Assembly (NCBI GenBank): GCA_964507325.1
Contig: CAZDQL010000010.1
Coordinates: 38,219-102,218, forward strand
DNA length: 64,000 nt
Source: CAZDQL01 sp964507325
GTDB lineage: Bacteria; Planctomycetota; UBA1135; GCA-002686595
Direction: 5' to 3'
Below the pieces are notes generated by a model that had not been told where the DNA came from, did not search any database, and was given only the letters and a program-made list of their open reading frames with translations. Every line of letters starts with the position of its first letter. Position 1 is the first letter of the stretch. Of this stretch, positions 10,678 through 19,108 are shown piece by piece. Both the position numbers and the translations under genes were made by a program.

Positions 10678-11381
10678 CGCGGGAGGGTCACGCAGGAGCC
10701 ACGGGCGGGCACGGCCGACGGTGTGCCCAGGGCGCGAGGTAGGCGCCGGTACTTCTTCTCGAGCGCGACCCGGGTCCTGCGCAGGGATCGCGGATGAACG
10801 AGCCGGCGGTTCAGCGCGAGCTCGACGCACTCCCGCGCGGGCGCCAGGCGGACCGAGCAGCCGACGCGCTCCAGCCGCTCCACGAGCGCTCGCACGACGT
10901 CGACGTCGTCCTTCTCCGAACCCAGGCGCTGCGCGATCCTCCGCCATCCCAGTCGGTGCGCGTGGGAGCGAGCCGAGTTGCGCACGGCGTAGAGCGTGAC
11001 CTGTCCAGCCGCCTCGTAGAAGGCGACCTCCACATGGCCACACCCGAAGTGACTCGTCAGGCACAGGTAGCGGTAGAGCACGCGGTTCATCCGCGGCCGC
11101 TCCTGACGCAGGGAGACCATTCCGAAGCGCGGCGTGCCCACCCGCGCCCGACGATGGACGGCGACCCGCAGCGTGCCGCAACGGCCCGCCTGGATCCTCG
11201 CCTCCTGGAGACGATCGACTGAGGTCCCGCCGCGCAGCAGGCGGCACCAGGCGCGGTTGAACGCGGCGCGCAGCCCCGTGAACGCGCAGACGACGTAGGC
11301 CCAGCGGTAGAGGGTGTCGATCCTGACGGCGTTCCGACCCCTCGCGCCGTCGTCACTCGAGCGGGTGGCTAGGTCTTGCAA
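10674..11381 (-). CDS. Small basic protein of unknown function, translationally coupled to the sulfatase fusion
   Basis: Up to 235 residues, rich in Arg, with no family I recognise and no signal peptide. The first possible start is a TTG at 11381; start choice is uncertain because there is no internal ATG until about residue 98. The middle (about 95-190) looks like a real alpha/beta protein with well-mixed hydrophobic and charged residues, whereas the ends are Arg-rich. Its stop overlaps the sulfatase ATG as ATGA, which supports a real reading frame feeding translation into the next gene. A TAGGAT hexamer on this strand at 11427-11432 could be its promoter. It may alternatively be a degenerate gene or an untranslated leader. 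Confidence 0.45.
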   Translation of the reverse strand: MQDLATRSSDDGARGRNAVRIDTLYRWAYVVCAFTGLRAAFNRAWCRLLRGGTSVDRLQEARIQAGRCGTLRVAVHRRARVGTPRFGMVSLRQERPRMNRVLYRYLCLTSHFGCGHVEVAFYEAAGQVTLYAVRNSARSHAHRLGWRRIAQRLGSEKDDVDVVRALVERLERVGCSVRLAPARECVELALNRRLVHPRSLRRTRVALEKKYRRLPRALGTPSAVPARGSCVTLPR

Positions 11382-11448
11382 GGATTCGAGTTCGTGAGCC
11401 AGCTGGCGTCGGTGGGGGTGGGGACCATCCTACAGGCGATCCGAATCG

Positions 11449-12249
11449 CTAGAGCACGAACTGCAACGCCCGCAGCACCTCGAAGTAGTCCTCGGTCTCG
11501 AGCCCGATCGAGAGCGGCGTGAGCTGCCGCGCGCCGGGGTAGAAGGAGCGGCGGTAGGCGATCTCCTGCTGCTTGTACTCGATGCGCAGCTCGAAGCGCT
11601 CGGGGAGCTCGAGGCGGGCCGCCGAACGGTCGCTTCGCAGGGCGGCTTCGCTCCCCTCGCGGATGCCGTGCACGGCGCGCTCGGGGTGCAGCGAGAGGGT
11701 CGAAGCGCCGTGGCCGCCCTTCACGGCGAAGGTCCGCACCGGCGGGTGGAAGGCGGCGATCTCCTGGCAGAGGCTCTCGTCTCCCGAGACGAAGACCACC
11801 GGCACGCCCACCGACTCGGCCGCCCAGGCGTGGATCAGGTACTCCGAGGTGGGGATGTCGTTGATCCACATGCCGGCGATGCGCGAGGAGGACAGGGTGT
11901 GTGCCAGGGGGTTGCCGCCGGCGCCGATGCGCGCGTGGTAGCCGATGAACATCGCCGCGTCGAAGCTCGTGTCGAGCTCCTGGACCATGCTGAAGGGGTG
12001 TCCGCTCCAGGCGCGCACCAGGCTGGCCTGGGGAGGGAGCTCCTCGCCGATGACGTTGCGGCCCGGGCCGTGGGCGTCGCGCACTAGGATCTCCTCGGCC
12101 CCCGCGGCGATCGCCCCCTCGCAGGCGGCTGCCACCTCGGCGGTCATCTGCTTCTGGAAGGGAGCGTAGTCGGCGTGGGCCTCGTCGGCCTCGCTCCAGT
12201 TGGTGACGCCGCAGACGCCCTCGATGTCGGCGCTGATGTAGATCTTCAT
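11449..12249 (-). CDS. dppA: M55 family D-aminopeptidase (DppA-like)
   Basis: 266-residue zinc peptidase of the DppA family, which removes N-terminal D-amino acids from short peptides such as those of peptidoglycan and forms a large ring. The ATG at 12249 is preceded by GGAG at about 9 nt, and the N-terminus MKIYISADIEG matches the family start exactly. All expected ligands are visible: Asp8, Glu10, His60 (in RDAHG), His105 (in GYHAR) and Glu136, with His117 at the nucleophile position. There is no signal peptide, so it is cytoplasmic. It is monocistronic and divergent from the zinc-ribbon protein. Confidence 0.9.
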   Translation of the reverse strand: MKIYISADIEGVCGVTNWSEADEAHADYAPFQKQMTAEVAAACEGAIAAGAEEILVRDAHGPGRNVIGEELPPQASLVRAWSGHPFSMVQELDTSFDAAMFIGYHARIGAGGNPLAHTLSSSRIAGMWINDIPTSEYLIHAWAAESVGVPVVFVSGDESLCQEIAAFHPPVRTFAVKGGHGASTLSLHPERAVHGIREGSEAALRSDRSAARLELPERFELRIEYKQQEIAYRRSFYPGARQLTPLSIGLETEDYFEVLRALQFVL

Positions 12250-12422
12250 GACTCGCTCCAGGTGGATGGGCCGGGGCCGGGGGGGCATGATCGCTGGAGG
12301 AGGCCCCTGGGGCCATGCTCAGCCCTGGCTCCGGGGCTCTGAGCCACGATTGCCGCGCCCAGCCTCTGAAATCGGGCGCCGATCCATGTAAGGATCGGAG
12401 GAGCCGTGCGAAGAGACGAGCC
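12250..12422. promoter_or_regulatory. Divergent intergenic region between dppA and the zinc-ribbon gene
   Basis: 173 bp that must hold promoters for both directions. It contains a GC-rich inverted repeat at 12302-12314 (GGCCCC and GGGGCC separated by one base). A clear Shine-Dalgarno for the left gene is near 12258, and a weaker purine run precedes the right gene. I see no convincing -35/-10 pair. Confidence 0.4.
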
Positions 12423-13490
12423 ATGAAGAACCGCATCCTCCCGCTGCTGCTGCTCTTGCTCCTGCCCCTGATCGCCGCCCCCGCGACGGCCGCTCCGGCG
12501 CTGATCGCGGACGAGTGCGCCACCTGCGGCAAGACCATCTACTTCGGCGAGCGTTGCCTGACCTGCATCGCGAAGGAGGCGCGGGAGGCCCGCGAACACC
12601 CCTGCGCCGACTGCGGCAAGTCGATCCTGATCGGCCCGCGCTGCGCCGCCTGCACCTGGGAGGCGACCCGCGCCCACCTGGCCCACGACTGCGCCGGCTG
12701 CGGGAAGGAGATCCTGATCGGTTCCCTGTGCGCAATCTGCTCGGCGCAGAAGCTGGAGGGGACCCTGCGCGGGCTCTACGCGCGCGGCGCCGAGCTGGCG
12801 CCCGAGGTGCAGGAGGCCCTCGCCGCCCTCGTGCCCGGGGGGCTCGACGCCGGGGCGATGAAGGAGGCCGCCCTCCGGGAGGCCGCCGAGCGCAAGGCGG
12901 CCCTCGAGCGCTTCGCCGCGGTCGCCGCCCAGTACGCGGCGGAGAAGGGGGTGGCCGTGGGCGAGACGCTCGAGGACCTGGAGGTCAAACGCCGCGCGCT
13001 GCAGGTCGTCGGGGCGGCCGCCACCGTGGCCGACCGGGTCGAGCGCACCAAGCTCAAGGTGGCCGAGGTCGGGATCGGGAAGGTGGCGAAGATGCCGGTG
13101 CGCTCCGAGCTCGGCTGGACGACCCTCGAGGACCTGGCGCGCTTCAAGCTGATCGAGGTGGCCCCCTCGATGGAGGGCACCGACCTGGCCCAGGATCCCG
13201 CCGCCGTGCTGGCCTCCCTGGTCGTCGCCGATCACCTCTACTTCCTGATGGATCTCGACCTGGTCGCGACCCCCGCAGGCCCGATCTCGATCGTCGAGGC
13301 CCTCGAGCGCAAGAGCGGCGAAGACGCGGAGGGCACCCTGGCCTGCCTGGCGATCCTGCGCTCGGTGCGCGACATCAAGCGCGGGCACGACCTCACCCGC
13401 TCCGTGCGCGACATCTCGCGCTCCCTCGAGATCCTCAACCCCCACTTGTTCGAGGGTGAGGAGAGCGGGGAAGGTGAAGGGGGCGAGTAG
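12423..13490 (+). CDS. Secreted protein with three zinc-ribbon repeats and helical C-terminus
   Basis: 355 residues. A signal peptide (1-24, very Leu-rich core) is followed by three near-identical motifs of the form CxxC-x9-CxxC: Cys32/35/45/48, Cys61/64/74/77 and Cys90/93/103/106, with an exact 29-residue period and GK after each first pair. Each could bind one zinc. Residues about 110-355 are Ala/Glu-rich helices with probable coiled coil at 130-190, no family recognised, and an acidic Gly/Glu tail. Start ATG 12423 gives the signal peptide. Intracellular zinc ribbons are common; three in tandem on an exported protein are unusual, and the cysteines could instead form disulfides. Confidence 0.75.
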   Translation: MKNRILPLLLLLLLPLIAAPATAAPALIADECATCGKTIYFGERCLTCIAKEAREAREHPCADCGKSILIGPRCAACTWEATRAHLAHDCAGCGKEILIGSLCAICSAQKLEGTLRGLYARGAELAPEVQEALAALVPGGLDAGAMKEAALREAAERKAALERFAAVAAQYAAEKGVAVGETLEDLEVKRRALQVVGAAATVADRVERTKLKVAEVGIGKVAKMPVRSELGWTTLEDLARFKLIEVAPSMEGTDLAQDPAAVLASLVVADHLYFLMDLDLVATPAGPISIVEALERKSGEDAEGTLACLAILRSVRDIKRGHDLTRSVRDISRSLEILNPHLFEGEESGEGEGGE

Positions 13491-13542
13491 GTCGAGAAGC
13501 GGACTCGCCCCTTAAGAGGCAGACCAACCCTATCATGGCGAT

Positions 13543-13561
13543 CCCGCCTTCCTGAGGCGGG
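13543..13561. terminator. Hairpin downstream of the zinc-ribbon gene
   Basis: CCCGCCT at 13543-13549 pairs perfectly with AGGCGGG at 13555-13561 around a 5-nt loop. It lies 52 bp after the stop and 79 bp before the next start. No T-run follows, so it may be a weak terminator or a leader structure of the next gene. Confidence 0.4.
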
Positions 13562-13640
13562 TACTCGGGGGGACCGCCTGGTGCACTCCGCCGCCCGCTC
13601 CCGGGATGCTCTCACGAAACACGACCAGAGGCTGATCACC

Positions 13641-16373
13641 ATGAATCGCTTTTCGCTCTGGCTGCTGACCTCGACTGCAGTCTCCGCGCCTGCCTGGGCT
13701 GCCACTTCCGACGGCGACTCGCTCGCCGAGGAGGCGCGCTACGCCCCTTATCCCCTGACCAGTGTCTGGTGGGGGGACTACGACGCCGACGGGCTCGAGG
13801 ACGCCTACGTCGTCCAGCCCGACGGATCGGGGCGCCTGCTCCACAACCAGGGTGACGGTCGCTTCGTCGACGTCACCGAGCGAGCTGGGCTCGCCGATCT
13901 GCAGGGCCACCACCTGGCCGCCTGGGGCGACGCCGACGGCGACGGCCGGGCGGACCTCTACCTCGCCGCCTGGCGTGGGGTGAGCCGCCTCTACGTACAG
14001 CTCGAGGACGGGACCTTCGCGGATCACACCGAGACCTCGGGCTTGCCCGCCCACGCACAGCCGCTGGACGCCACCTGGCGCGACGTGGACGGGGACGGCA
14101 AGGCGGACCTGCAACTGGTGACGGAGCTGGACGACCTCGTCTACCGCTCCGCCGGGGAGGGCCGCTTCGAGAAGGTGGATCTGGGGCTGGCTCCCCGTGT
14201 CGCTCCGCCGCTCGGGACGATCCGCGCGGGCTCGGTGGATCAAGCGCGGGCCGGCGTAGGGCTGCCTCCGATCAGTGGAGGACCCCTCGGGGCCCCGATG
14301 CCGACGCCGGACTACCAGCCGATCTGTGCCCACTTCGTCAAGGACCAGGCCGTCCCCGGGGTGTGCCTGATGGCTTCCAGTGACCCCACGCTGGGAATGC
14401 TCTACCCGATCACGAGCGACTGGTTCGTGGAGTCGGGAACGGGCTACGTGGGTCTGGGTACGACCTCACCCGGCGCGCGGCTGGAGGTGGACGGCAACGT
14501 CATCGCCGAGCAGCTCCGCTCCATCGCGGGCGCTGGGGCACCGGTCGTCGCTGTCTCGACCGACCTGTGCCCGAACCTCAACGCGGATCTCCTCGACGGG
14601 TACGACTCCTCGGCCTTCGCCGTGCTGCCGGTCACCGGCTCGGACATCGCCGACGACAGCATCACCTCCTTGGACCTGGCCTCGAGCTCCGTGGGCTCGA
14701 CCGAGATCGCCTATGGCGTGATCCTCGATGCCCACGTCAACGCAGCCGCGAGCATCCAGGGCACCAAGATCCTTCCCCACTTCGGCATCCAGGACGTGAT
14801 CACGGACGCGCACGTGGGCATCGGGACGGCCATCCCAGCCGGGCCTTCCGGCCTATCGGAGCTGACGATCGAGGAAGCTGCCGACCCCGTCGACCAAGCC
14901 TGGATCACCCTCATGGAGGGAATCCAGGCGGCGCCGTGGACCTACGTCGAGATGATCGTCAGCGCCCGCGAGGACATGGGCTACACCGGCGGCCAGGTGG
15001 GGACACTCAGCGCCGACCCGATGCGCTGGTACACCGGTAACTCGGCCTTCATGGAGGCTGACACGTCGGGCAACGTCCACATGTGGGACGACCTGGACGT
15101 GGATGGGAACCTGAACGTAGACGGGGAGGTGGTTGCCGACACGATCAGCCCCATCGGCAGCCCGCTCACCATCAATGGTAGCCTCACCATCGCCGGTGCC
15201 GCCGTCGAGACCATCGCGCAGGCGACCTTCGGTGATGGGGTGTTCGTCCAATGGGGAGTTCGAGGCGACGGCGGCCAGGGCCCGACCAGGGGCTATCTCG
15301 GCGTACAGGGTCTCACGGACTTCGACGGTATCACCTCCGCCGACTGGCAGTACCTGGAGATCGGCACAGCCGGCATCTCGACCGGCTCGACGACCTCGGA
15401 CAACTACGGCGTCGTGGGGCACTCGAATGGCGTCGGCGTCCGCGGCGAGTACTCCGGTGCTCCGACGGTGGACTACGGAGAGCTCGGAACGTCGGGCTAC
15501 GGCGTCCGAGCCAAGGGCAACAACGCCGGCGTCTTCGCGGACTGCCACGGGGAGTACGACGGCGTCCGAGGATTCACTGATTCGTCTGGCAGCTTCGCCC
15601 TCTGGGGCGCCAACGCCAATACCACCTCGAGCAGCGCCATGGGAGTCGTGGGAGCCACCAGCTCCCCGACGGCCTTCGGCGTCTACGCCTCCGGCGACTT
15701 CGGAGGCAGCGGGGCCAAGTACTTCATCAATCCACACCCCACCGACCCTCTGAAGGAAGTGCGCATGGTGTGCCTGGAGGGCAACGAATCCGGCACCTAT
15801 TTCCGCGGCACGTCGCGGACGGTGGACGGCCTGGCGATCATCCCGGTGCCCGAGGTCTTCCGCCTGGCCTCGATCGCCGAGCGCATGACCGTGCAGGTGA
15901 CCGCGGTGGGCGCCCCCGCGCAGCTCTGGGTCGAGCACAGGGATCTGAACGAGATCGTCGTGCGCAGCGACGTCGACGTCGAGTTCGACTACTTCGTGAA
16001 CGGTGTGCGGCGCGGCTACGAGGATCTGGGCGAGAACCTGATCGTCGACAACGTCTCCTACTGGCCGATGGAGGCTGGCGCGCCCTTCGGTACCCAGTAC
16101 CCCGATTCCTACCGCCAGATCCTGGTGGAGAACGGGATCCTGAACGCGGACTTCACCCCCAACGAGGCCACCATGGCCGTGATGGAGCAGGCTCTGGAGG
16201 AGTACGCCATCCGCCGTCAGTACGCCGCTCTCGAGGCCGAGGCGCGCGAAATGGCGCGCGTGGGTCCCGACGTCGAAGAGCTGGAGCCAGAGCTACGGCC
16301 CGTCGAGATTATGGACAAGCCTTCTTCGAAGGTCCCGCGTAGCGAGCGCCCGCGCATGACCGGCGGACGCTGA
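13641..16373 (+). CDS. Secreted FG-GAP/VCBS protein with phage-fibre-like repeats
   Basis: 910 residues; ATG 13641 opens a signal peptide (1-20, AWA-AT). Residues 45-165 hold three FG-GAP/VCBS blades with calcium-type motifs (DYDADG at 46-51, DADGDG at 97-102, DVDGDG at 148-153). From about 265 comes a low-hydrophobicity, Gly/Ser/Thr-rich region with the GLGTTSPGARLEVDGN motif seen in trimeric fibre and collar-like proteins, then Gly-rich repeats. A compact C-terminal domain (about 695-830) and a charged Glu/Arg tail close it. The architecture suggests an extracellular adhesin or appendage protein; no enzymatic motif is visible. A possible promoter hexamer TATCAT lies at about 13530, giving a long leader. 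Confidence 0.7.
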   Translation: MNRFSLWLLTSTAVSAPAWAATSDGDSLAEEARYAPYPLTSVWWGDYDADGLEDAYVVQPDGSGRLLHNQGDGRFVDVTERAGLADLQGHHLAAWGDADGDGRADLYLAAWRGVSRLYVQLEDGTFADHTETSGLPAHAQPLDATWRDVDGDGKADLQLVTELDDLVYRSAGEGRFEKVDLGLAPRVAPPLGTIRAGSVDQARAGVGLPPISGGPLGAPMPTPDYQPICAHFVKDQAVPGVCLMASSDPTLGMLYPITSDWFVESGTGYVGLGTTSPGARLEVDGNVIAEQLRSIAGAGAPVVAVSTDLCPNLNADLLDGYDSSAFAVLPVTGSDIADDSITSLDLASSSVGSTEIAYGVILDAHVNAAASIQGTKILPHFGIQDVITDAHVGIGTAIPAGPSGLSELTIEEAADPVDQAWITLMEGIQAAPWTYVEMIVSAREDMGYTGGQVGTLSADPMRWYTGNSAFMEADTSGNVHMWDDLDVDGNLNVDGEVVADTISPIGSPLTINGSLTIAGAAVETIAQATFGDGVFVQWGVRGDGGQGPTRGYLGVQGLTDFDGITSADWQYLEIGTAGISTGSTTSDNYGVVGHSNGVGVRGEYSGAPTVDYGELGTSGYGVRAKGNNAGVFADCHGEYDGVRGFTDSSGSFALWGANANTTSSSAMGVVGATSSPTAFGVYASGDFGGSGAKYFINPHPTDPLKEVRMVCLEGNESGTYFRGTSRTVDGLAIIPVPEVFRLASIAERMTVQVTAVGAPAQLWVEHRDLNEIVVRSDVDVEFDYFVNGVRRGYEDLGENLIVDNVSYWPMEAGAPFGTQYPDSYRQILVENGILNADFTPNEATMAVMEQALEEYAIRRQYAALEAEAREMARVGPDVEELEPELRPVEIMDKPSSKVPRSERPRMTGGR

Positions 16374-16392
16374 CGCAGCCCATCATCGGTGG

Positions 16393-16398
16393 TACCGT
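16393..16398 (+). promoter_or_regulatory. Candidate -10 element, leaderless-type
   Basis: TACCGT ends 8 nt before ATG 16407. CTGACG at 16370-16375 is 17 bp upstream and matches four of six bases of TTGACA. There is no Shine-Dalgarno before the ATG. Confidence 0.45.
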
Positions 16399-16406
16399 GC
16401 TCGCGC

Positions 16407-17957
16407 ATGGAGACCACCAGCATCCTCAACGAGGTCCTCGGCCCGGTGATGCGGGGGCCGTCGAGCTCCCACACCGCGGCTTCCTACCATTTCGCGGTGT
16501 TGGCGCGCGCCCTGTTGGCTGAGCGTCCGGTGCGGGCCGAGTTCACCTTCGACGCCGACGGATCCTACGGCCGCGTCTACCGGGAGCAGGGCTCGGACCT
16601 GGCCTTCGCAGCGGGGCTGATGGGGTGGGAGCTGACCGACGAGCGCTTTCCAGACGCCCTTGAGATCGCCGCGGCGCAGGGGCTCGAGATCTGCTTCGCC
16701 ACCGCGCACCTGCCCGAGGCCGATCATCCGAACACGGTGCGCATGCGGCTCGTCGGACCAGGCGAGGACTCGCTCGAGGCGGTCGGTCGCTCGATCGGCG
16801 GTGGGTCGATCGAGATCACCGCGCTCGAGGGCTGGCCGCTGCTCCTGAACGCCCGCAGCCATGAGATCGTCGTGGAGACGCGGCCCGAGGCGTCCTCCGA
16901 GGTGCTGCGGCTCCTGACCGCCGACGGAGCAGCTCTCGAGGCTCCCCTCCTCGATCAGCGGGAGGATTTGGCGCTCTGCCGCGTCCAGAGGCGAGCACCT
17001 CTGCCCACCGAGAGCCGAGCCGAGCTGGCCGACCTCACCGGGGTCACCCGCACCTGGGCCGGCCGGCCGCTCTTCTTCGTCAAAACGGGTGAGGCCCTCT
17101 TCGGGAGCGCCGCCGAGATGGTCGCGCTCGCGGAGGGCGAGGGGCTCTCCCTCGGCGCCGCGGCGTTGCGCTACGAGTCCCAGCTCCTGGGGTTGAGCGA
17201 GGGCGAGGTGCTGGCGGAGATGCGACGCCGCTTCGACGTGATGCGCCGCTCGGTCCACGCCGCCCTGGACGACGAGCCTCCCCCGATGCAGCTCCTCGGC
17301 CCCAGTGCGCAGAAGATCTACGCCGCCGAGGCGGCGGGGGGGCTGGCGGTGGGAGGGATGCACACCCGCGCGGCGGCACGCGCCCTGGCGGCGATGCACG
17401 TCAACTGCGGGATGGGCGTGGTCTGCGCCGCACCGACGGCGGGCTCGGCGGGCGTGCTTCCGGGGGTGGTGACGACCCTGCACGAAGAGCACGGCGTGGA
17501 CGAAGCAGGGGCGGCCCTGGCTCTCTTGGCCGCCGGCGCGGTGGGAGTGATCTTGGCCGAGCGGGCGACCTTCGCCGCCGAGATCGCCGGGTGTCAGGTC
17601 GAGATCGGCGCGGCGGGCGCGATGGCGGCGGCTGCGGTCGTGGAAGTGGCGGGCGGGACGGCGGCGCAGGGGGCGGACGCGGCGGCGATCTCCTTCCAGA
17701 ACACGATGGGCTCGGTCTGCGATCTCGTCCAAGGCATCGTGGAGATCCCCTGTCACACCCGCAACGCCGTCGCGGCCTCGTCGGCCTTCGTCTGCGCCGA
17801 CTTGATCCTCGGTGGCTACGAGAACCCCGTTCCCCTCGACGAGACGATCGACGCGGTCTACGCTGTCGGCCAGGCGCTGCCCCAGGAGCTGAAGGTCACG
17901 GCGCTCGGCGGCCTCGCCCTCGCGCCGTCCGCTCAGGCGCTGCCGAGGCGCCGCTAG
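16407..17957 (+). CDS. sdaA: L-serine dehydratase (iron-sulfur type, single polypeptide)
   Basis: 516-residue L-serine ammonia-lyase converting L-serine to pyruvate and ammonia with an oxygen-labile [4Fe-4S] cluster. The N-terminal beta domain begins with the signature GPSSSHTAA (about 16-24) and has the HPNT motif near 110. The C-terminal catalytic alpha domain carries NCGMG, the APTAGSAG loop and three candidate cluster cysteines in GCQVE, SVCDLV and EIPCHTRNA. Length matches one-chain enzymes that fuse beta and alpha domains. An earlier GTG at 16389 is less likely because it adds residues before the conserved N-terminus. It is followed 43 bp later by the OCD-family gene. Confidence 0.9.
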   Translation: METTSILNEVLGPVMRGPSSSHTAASYHFAVLARALLAERPVRAEFTFDADGSYGRVYREQGSDLAFAAGLMGWELTDERFPDALEIAAAQGLEICFATAHLPEADHPNTVRMRLVGPGEDSLEAVGRSIGGGSIEITALEGWPLLLNARSHEIVVETRPEASSEVLRLLTADGAALEAPLLDQREDLALCRVQRRAPLPTESRAELADLTGVTRTWAGRPLFFVKTGEALFGSAAEMVALAEGEGLSLGAAALRYESQLLGLSEGEVLAEMRRRFDVMRRSVHAALDDEPPPMQLLGPSAQKIYAAEAAGGLAVGGMHTRAAARALAAMHVNCGMGVVCAAPTAGSAGVLPGVVTTLHEEHGVDEAGAALALLAAGAVGVILAERATFAAEIAGCQVEIGAAGAMAAAAVVEVAGGTAAQGADAAAISFQNTMGSVCDLVQGIVEIPCHTRNAVAASSAFVCADLILGGYENPVPLDETIDAVYAVGQALPQELKVTALGGLALAPSAQALPRRR

Positions 17958-18000
17958 TCCTCGAGGGAGTCGTACCCCAGAAGGAGTGGGAGTCCAAGAC

Positions 18001-18993
18001 ATGGCGTCGCGCAAGCTGCGATTCTTCTCGTCCGAGGACGTCAAGGCCGCCCTCTCGATGGCCGAGGCCGTCGAGCTGATGAAGGAGGCCTTCGCCAAGC
18101 TCCGCAGCGGGCAGGCGGTCGTCCCCCTGCGTACGCACGTCGAGGCACCCGATCACGGGGGCACCGCCCTCTTCATGCCCTCTGCGCTGCCGGCGGATGG
18201 CCAGATCGGCCTCAAGGTCGTCACCGTCTTCGACGGCAACGCTGGCTTGGGGCTCCCCCGGATCCAGGCCCTGGTGCTGGTGCTCGACGGCACCACCGGC
18301 AGCCCGCTGGCGGTCATGGACGGGACCTACCTGACCGCCCTGCGCACCGGCGCCGCCTCGGGTGCCGCCACCGACCTCTTGGCGCGCCAGGACGCCGAGA
18401 GCGCGGCGATCCTCGGCACCGGCGTGCAAGGCCGCACCCAGCTCGAGGCGATTTGCGCCGTGCGCCGCATCGCCAAGGTACGGGCCTTCGATCCCGTTGA
18501 AGGTGCCGCCGCCGCCTTCGCCAGGGAGATGGGCGCCGCCCTCGACATCGAGATCGAGCCGGTCCCCGCTGCGGCCCAGGCCGTGCGCGGCGCCGACATC
18601 GTCTGCACGGCGACCACGTCGGTCTCACCGGTCTTCGAGGACGAGGACCTCGAGCCGGGTGTGCACGTCAACGCCGTCGGCTCCTACCAGCCCCACGTCC
18701 AGGAGATCCCGGCCGAGACGGTGCGGCGTGCCCGGGTCGTGGTCGATCACCGCGCCTCCGCCCTGGCCGAGACGGGCGATCTGATCGTCCCGATCGAAGA
18801 GCAGCTGTTCTCCGAGGATCCCATCCACGCCGAACTGGGGGAGATCGTGCTGGGGGAGGCGTCGGCCAGGGCCTCCGACGGCGAGGTGACCCTCTTCAAG
18901 TCCGTCGGGGTCGCGATCCAGGATCTCGTCGCCGCCGAGCGCGTCCTCGACAACGGAGCGCAGCTCGGCCTCGGCACCGAGATCTCGCTGTGA
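18001..18993 (+). CDS. Ornithine cyclodeaminase/mu-crystallin family protein
   Basis: 330 residues, NAD(P)-dependent family that includes ornithine cyclodeaminase, alanine dehydrogenase and imine reductases; substrate cannot be assigned. Visible features are the substrate-binding K in GLKVVTVF (about 70), the LRTGAASG helix (about 115-122), the Rossmann turn GTGVQGR at about 140-146 and TATTSVSPVF near 205-214. ATG 18001 is preferred over GTG 17986, which sits directly on the purine-rich AAGGAG. It probably shares a transcript with the serine dehydratase, hinting at a joint role in amino-acid deamination. Confidence 0.85.
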   Translation: MASRKLRFFSSEDVKAALSMAEAVELMKEAFAKLRSGQAVVPLRTHVEAPDHGGTALFMPSALPADGQIGLKVVTVFDGNAGLGLPRIQALVLVLDGTTGSPLAVMDGTYLTALRTGAASGAATDLLARQDAESAAILGTGVQGRTQLEAICAVRRIAKVRAFDPVEGAAAAFAREMGAALDIEIEPVPAAAQAVRGADIVCTATTSVSPVFEDEDLEPGVHVNAVGSYQPHVQEIPAETVRRARVVVDHRASALAETGDLIVPIEEQLFSEDPIHAELGEIVLGEASARASDGEVTLFKSVGVAIQDLVAAERVLDNGAQLGLGTEISL

Positions 18994-19000
18994 GCGCCTT

Positions 19001-19024
19001 CCGGCCGGTTCGCTGAACCGCCGG
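19001..19024. terminator. Hairpin after the serine dehydratase/OCD pair
   Basis: CCGG-C-CGGTTC pairs with GAACCG-CCGG around a GCT loop (stem of 6 + 4 bp with one bulged C). It begins 8 bp after the stop at 18993 and is followed by CGATTTGG, a short T-containing run. Good position for a terminator of this two-gene unit. Confidence 0.5.
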
Positions 19025-19108
19025 CGATTTGGACTCGACCCCCCGACGGTCGACGGTAACTTGTGCGCCCCGAGGACTCCTGCGAGCCGAGGACGGACCC
19101 GCCGAACC

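Noticed and set aside
7939..10797. Long plus-strand open frame (about 950 codons) antisense to the sulfatase-rhamnosidase
   Set aside because: It lies wholly opposite a gene with intact catalytic motifs, and its translation is Arg/Gly/Val-rich without domains. High GC makes such frames common.
10678..11247. N-terminal extension of the sulfatase-rhamnosidase back to 11247
   Set aside because: The extension is low-complexity Arg/Gly/Ala/Pro sequence, while the internal ATG opens a signal peptide and overlaps the upstream stop.
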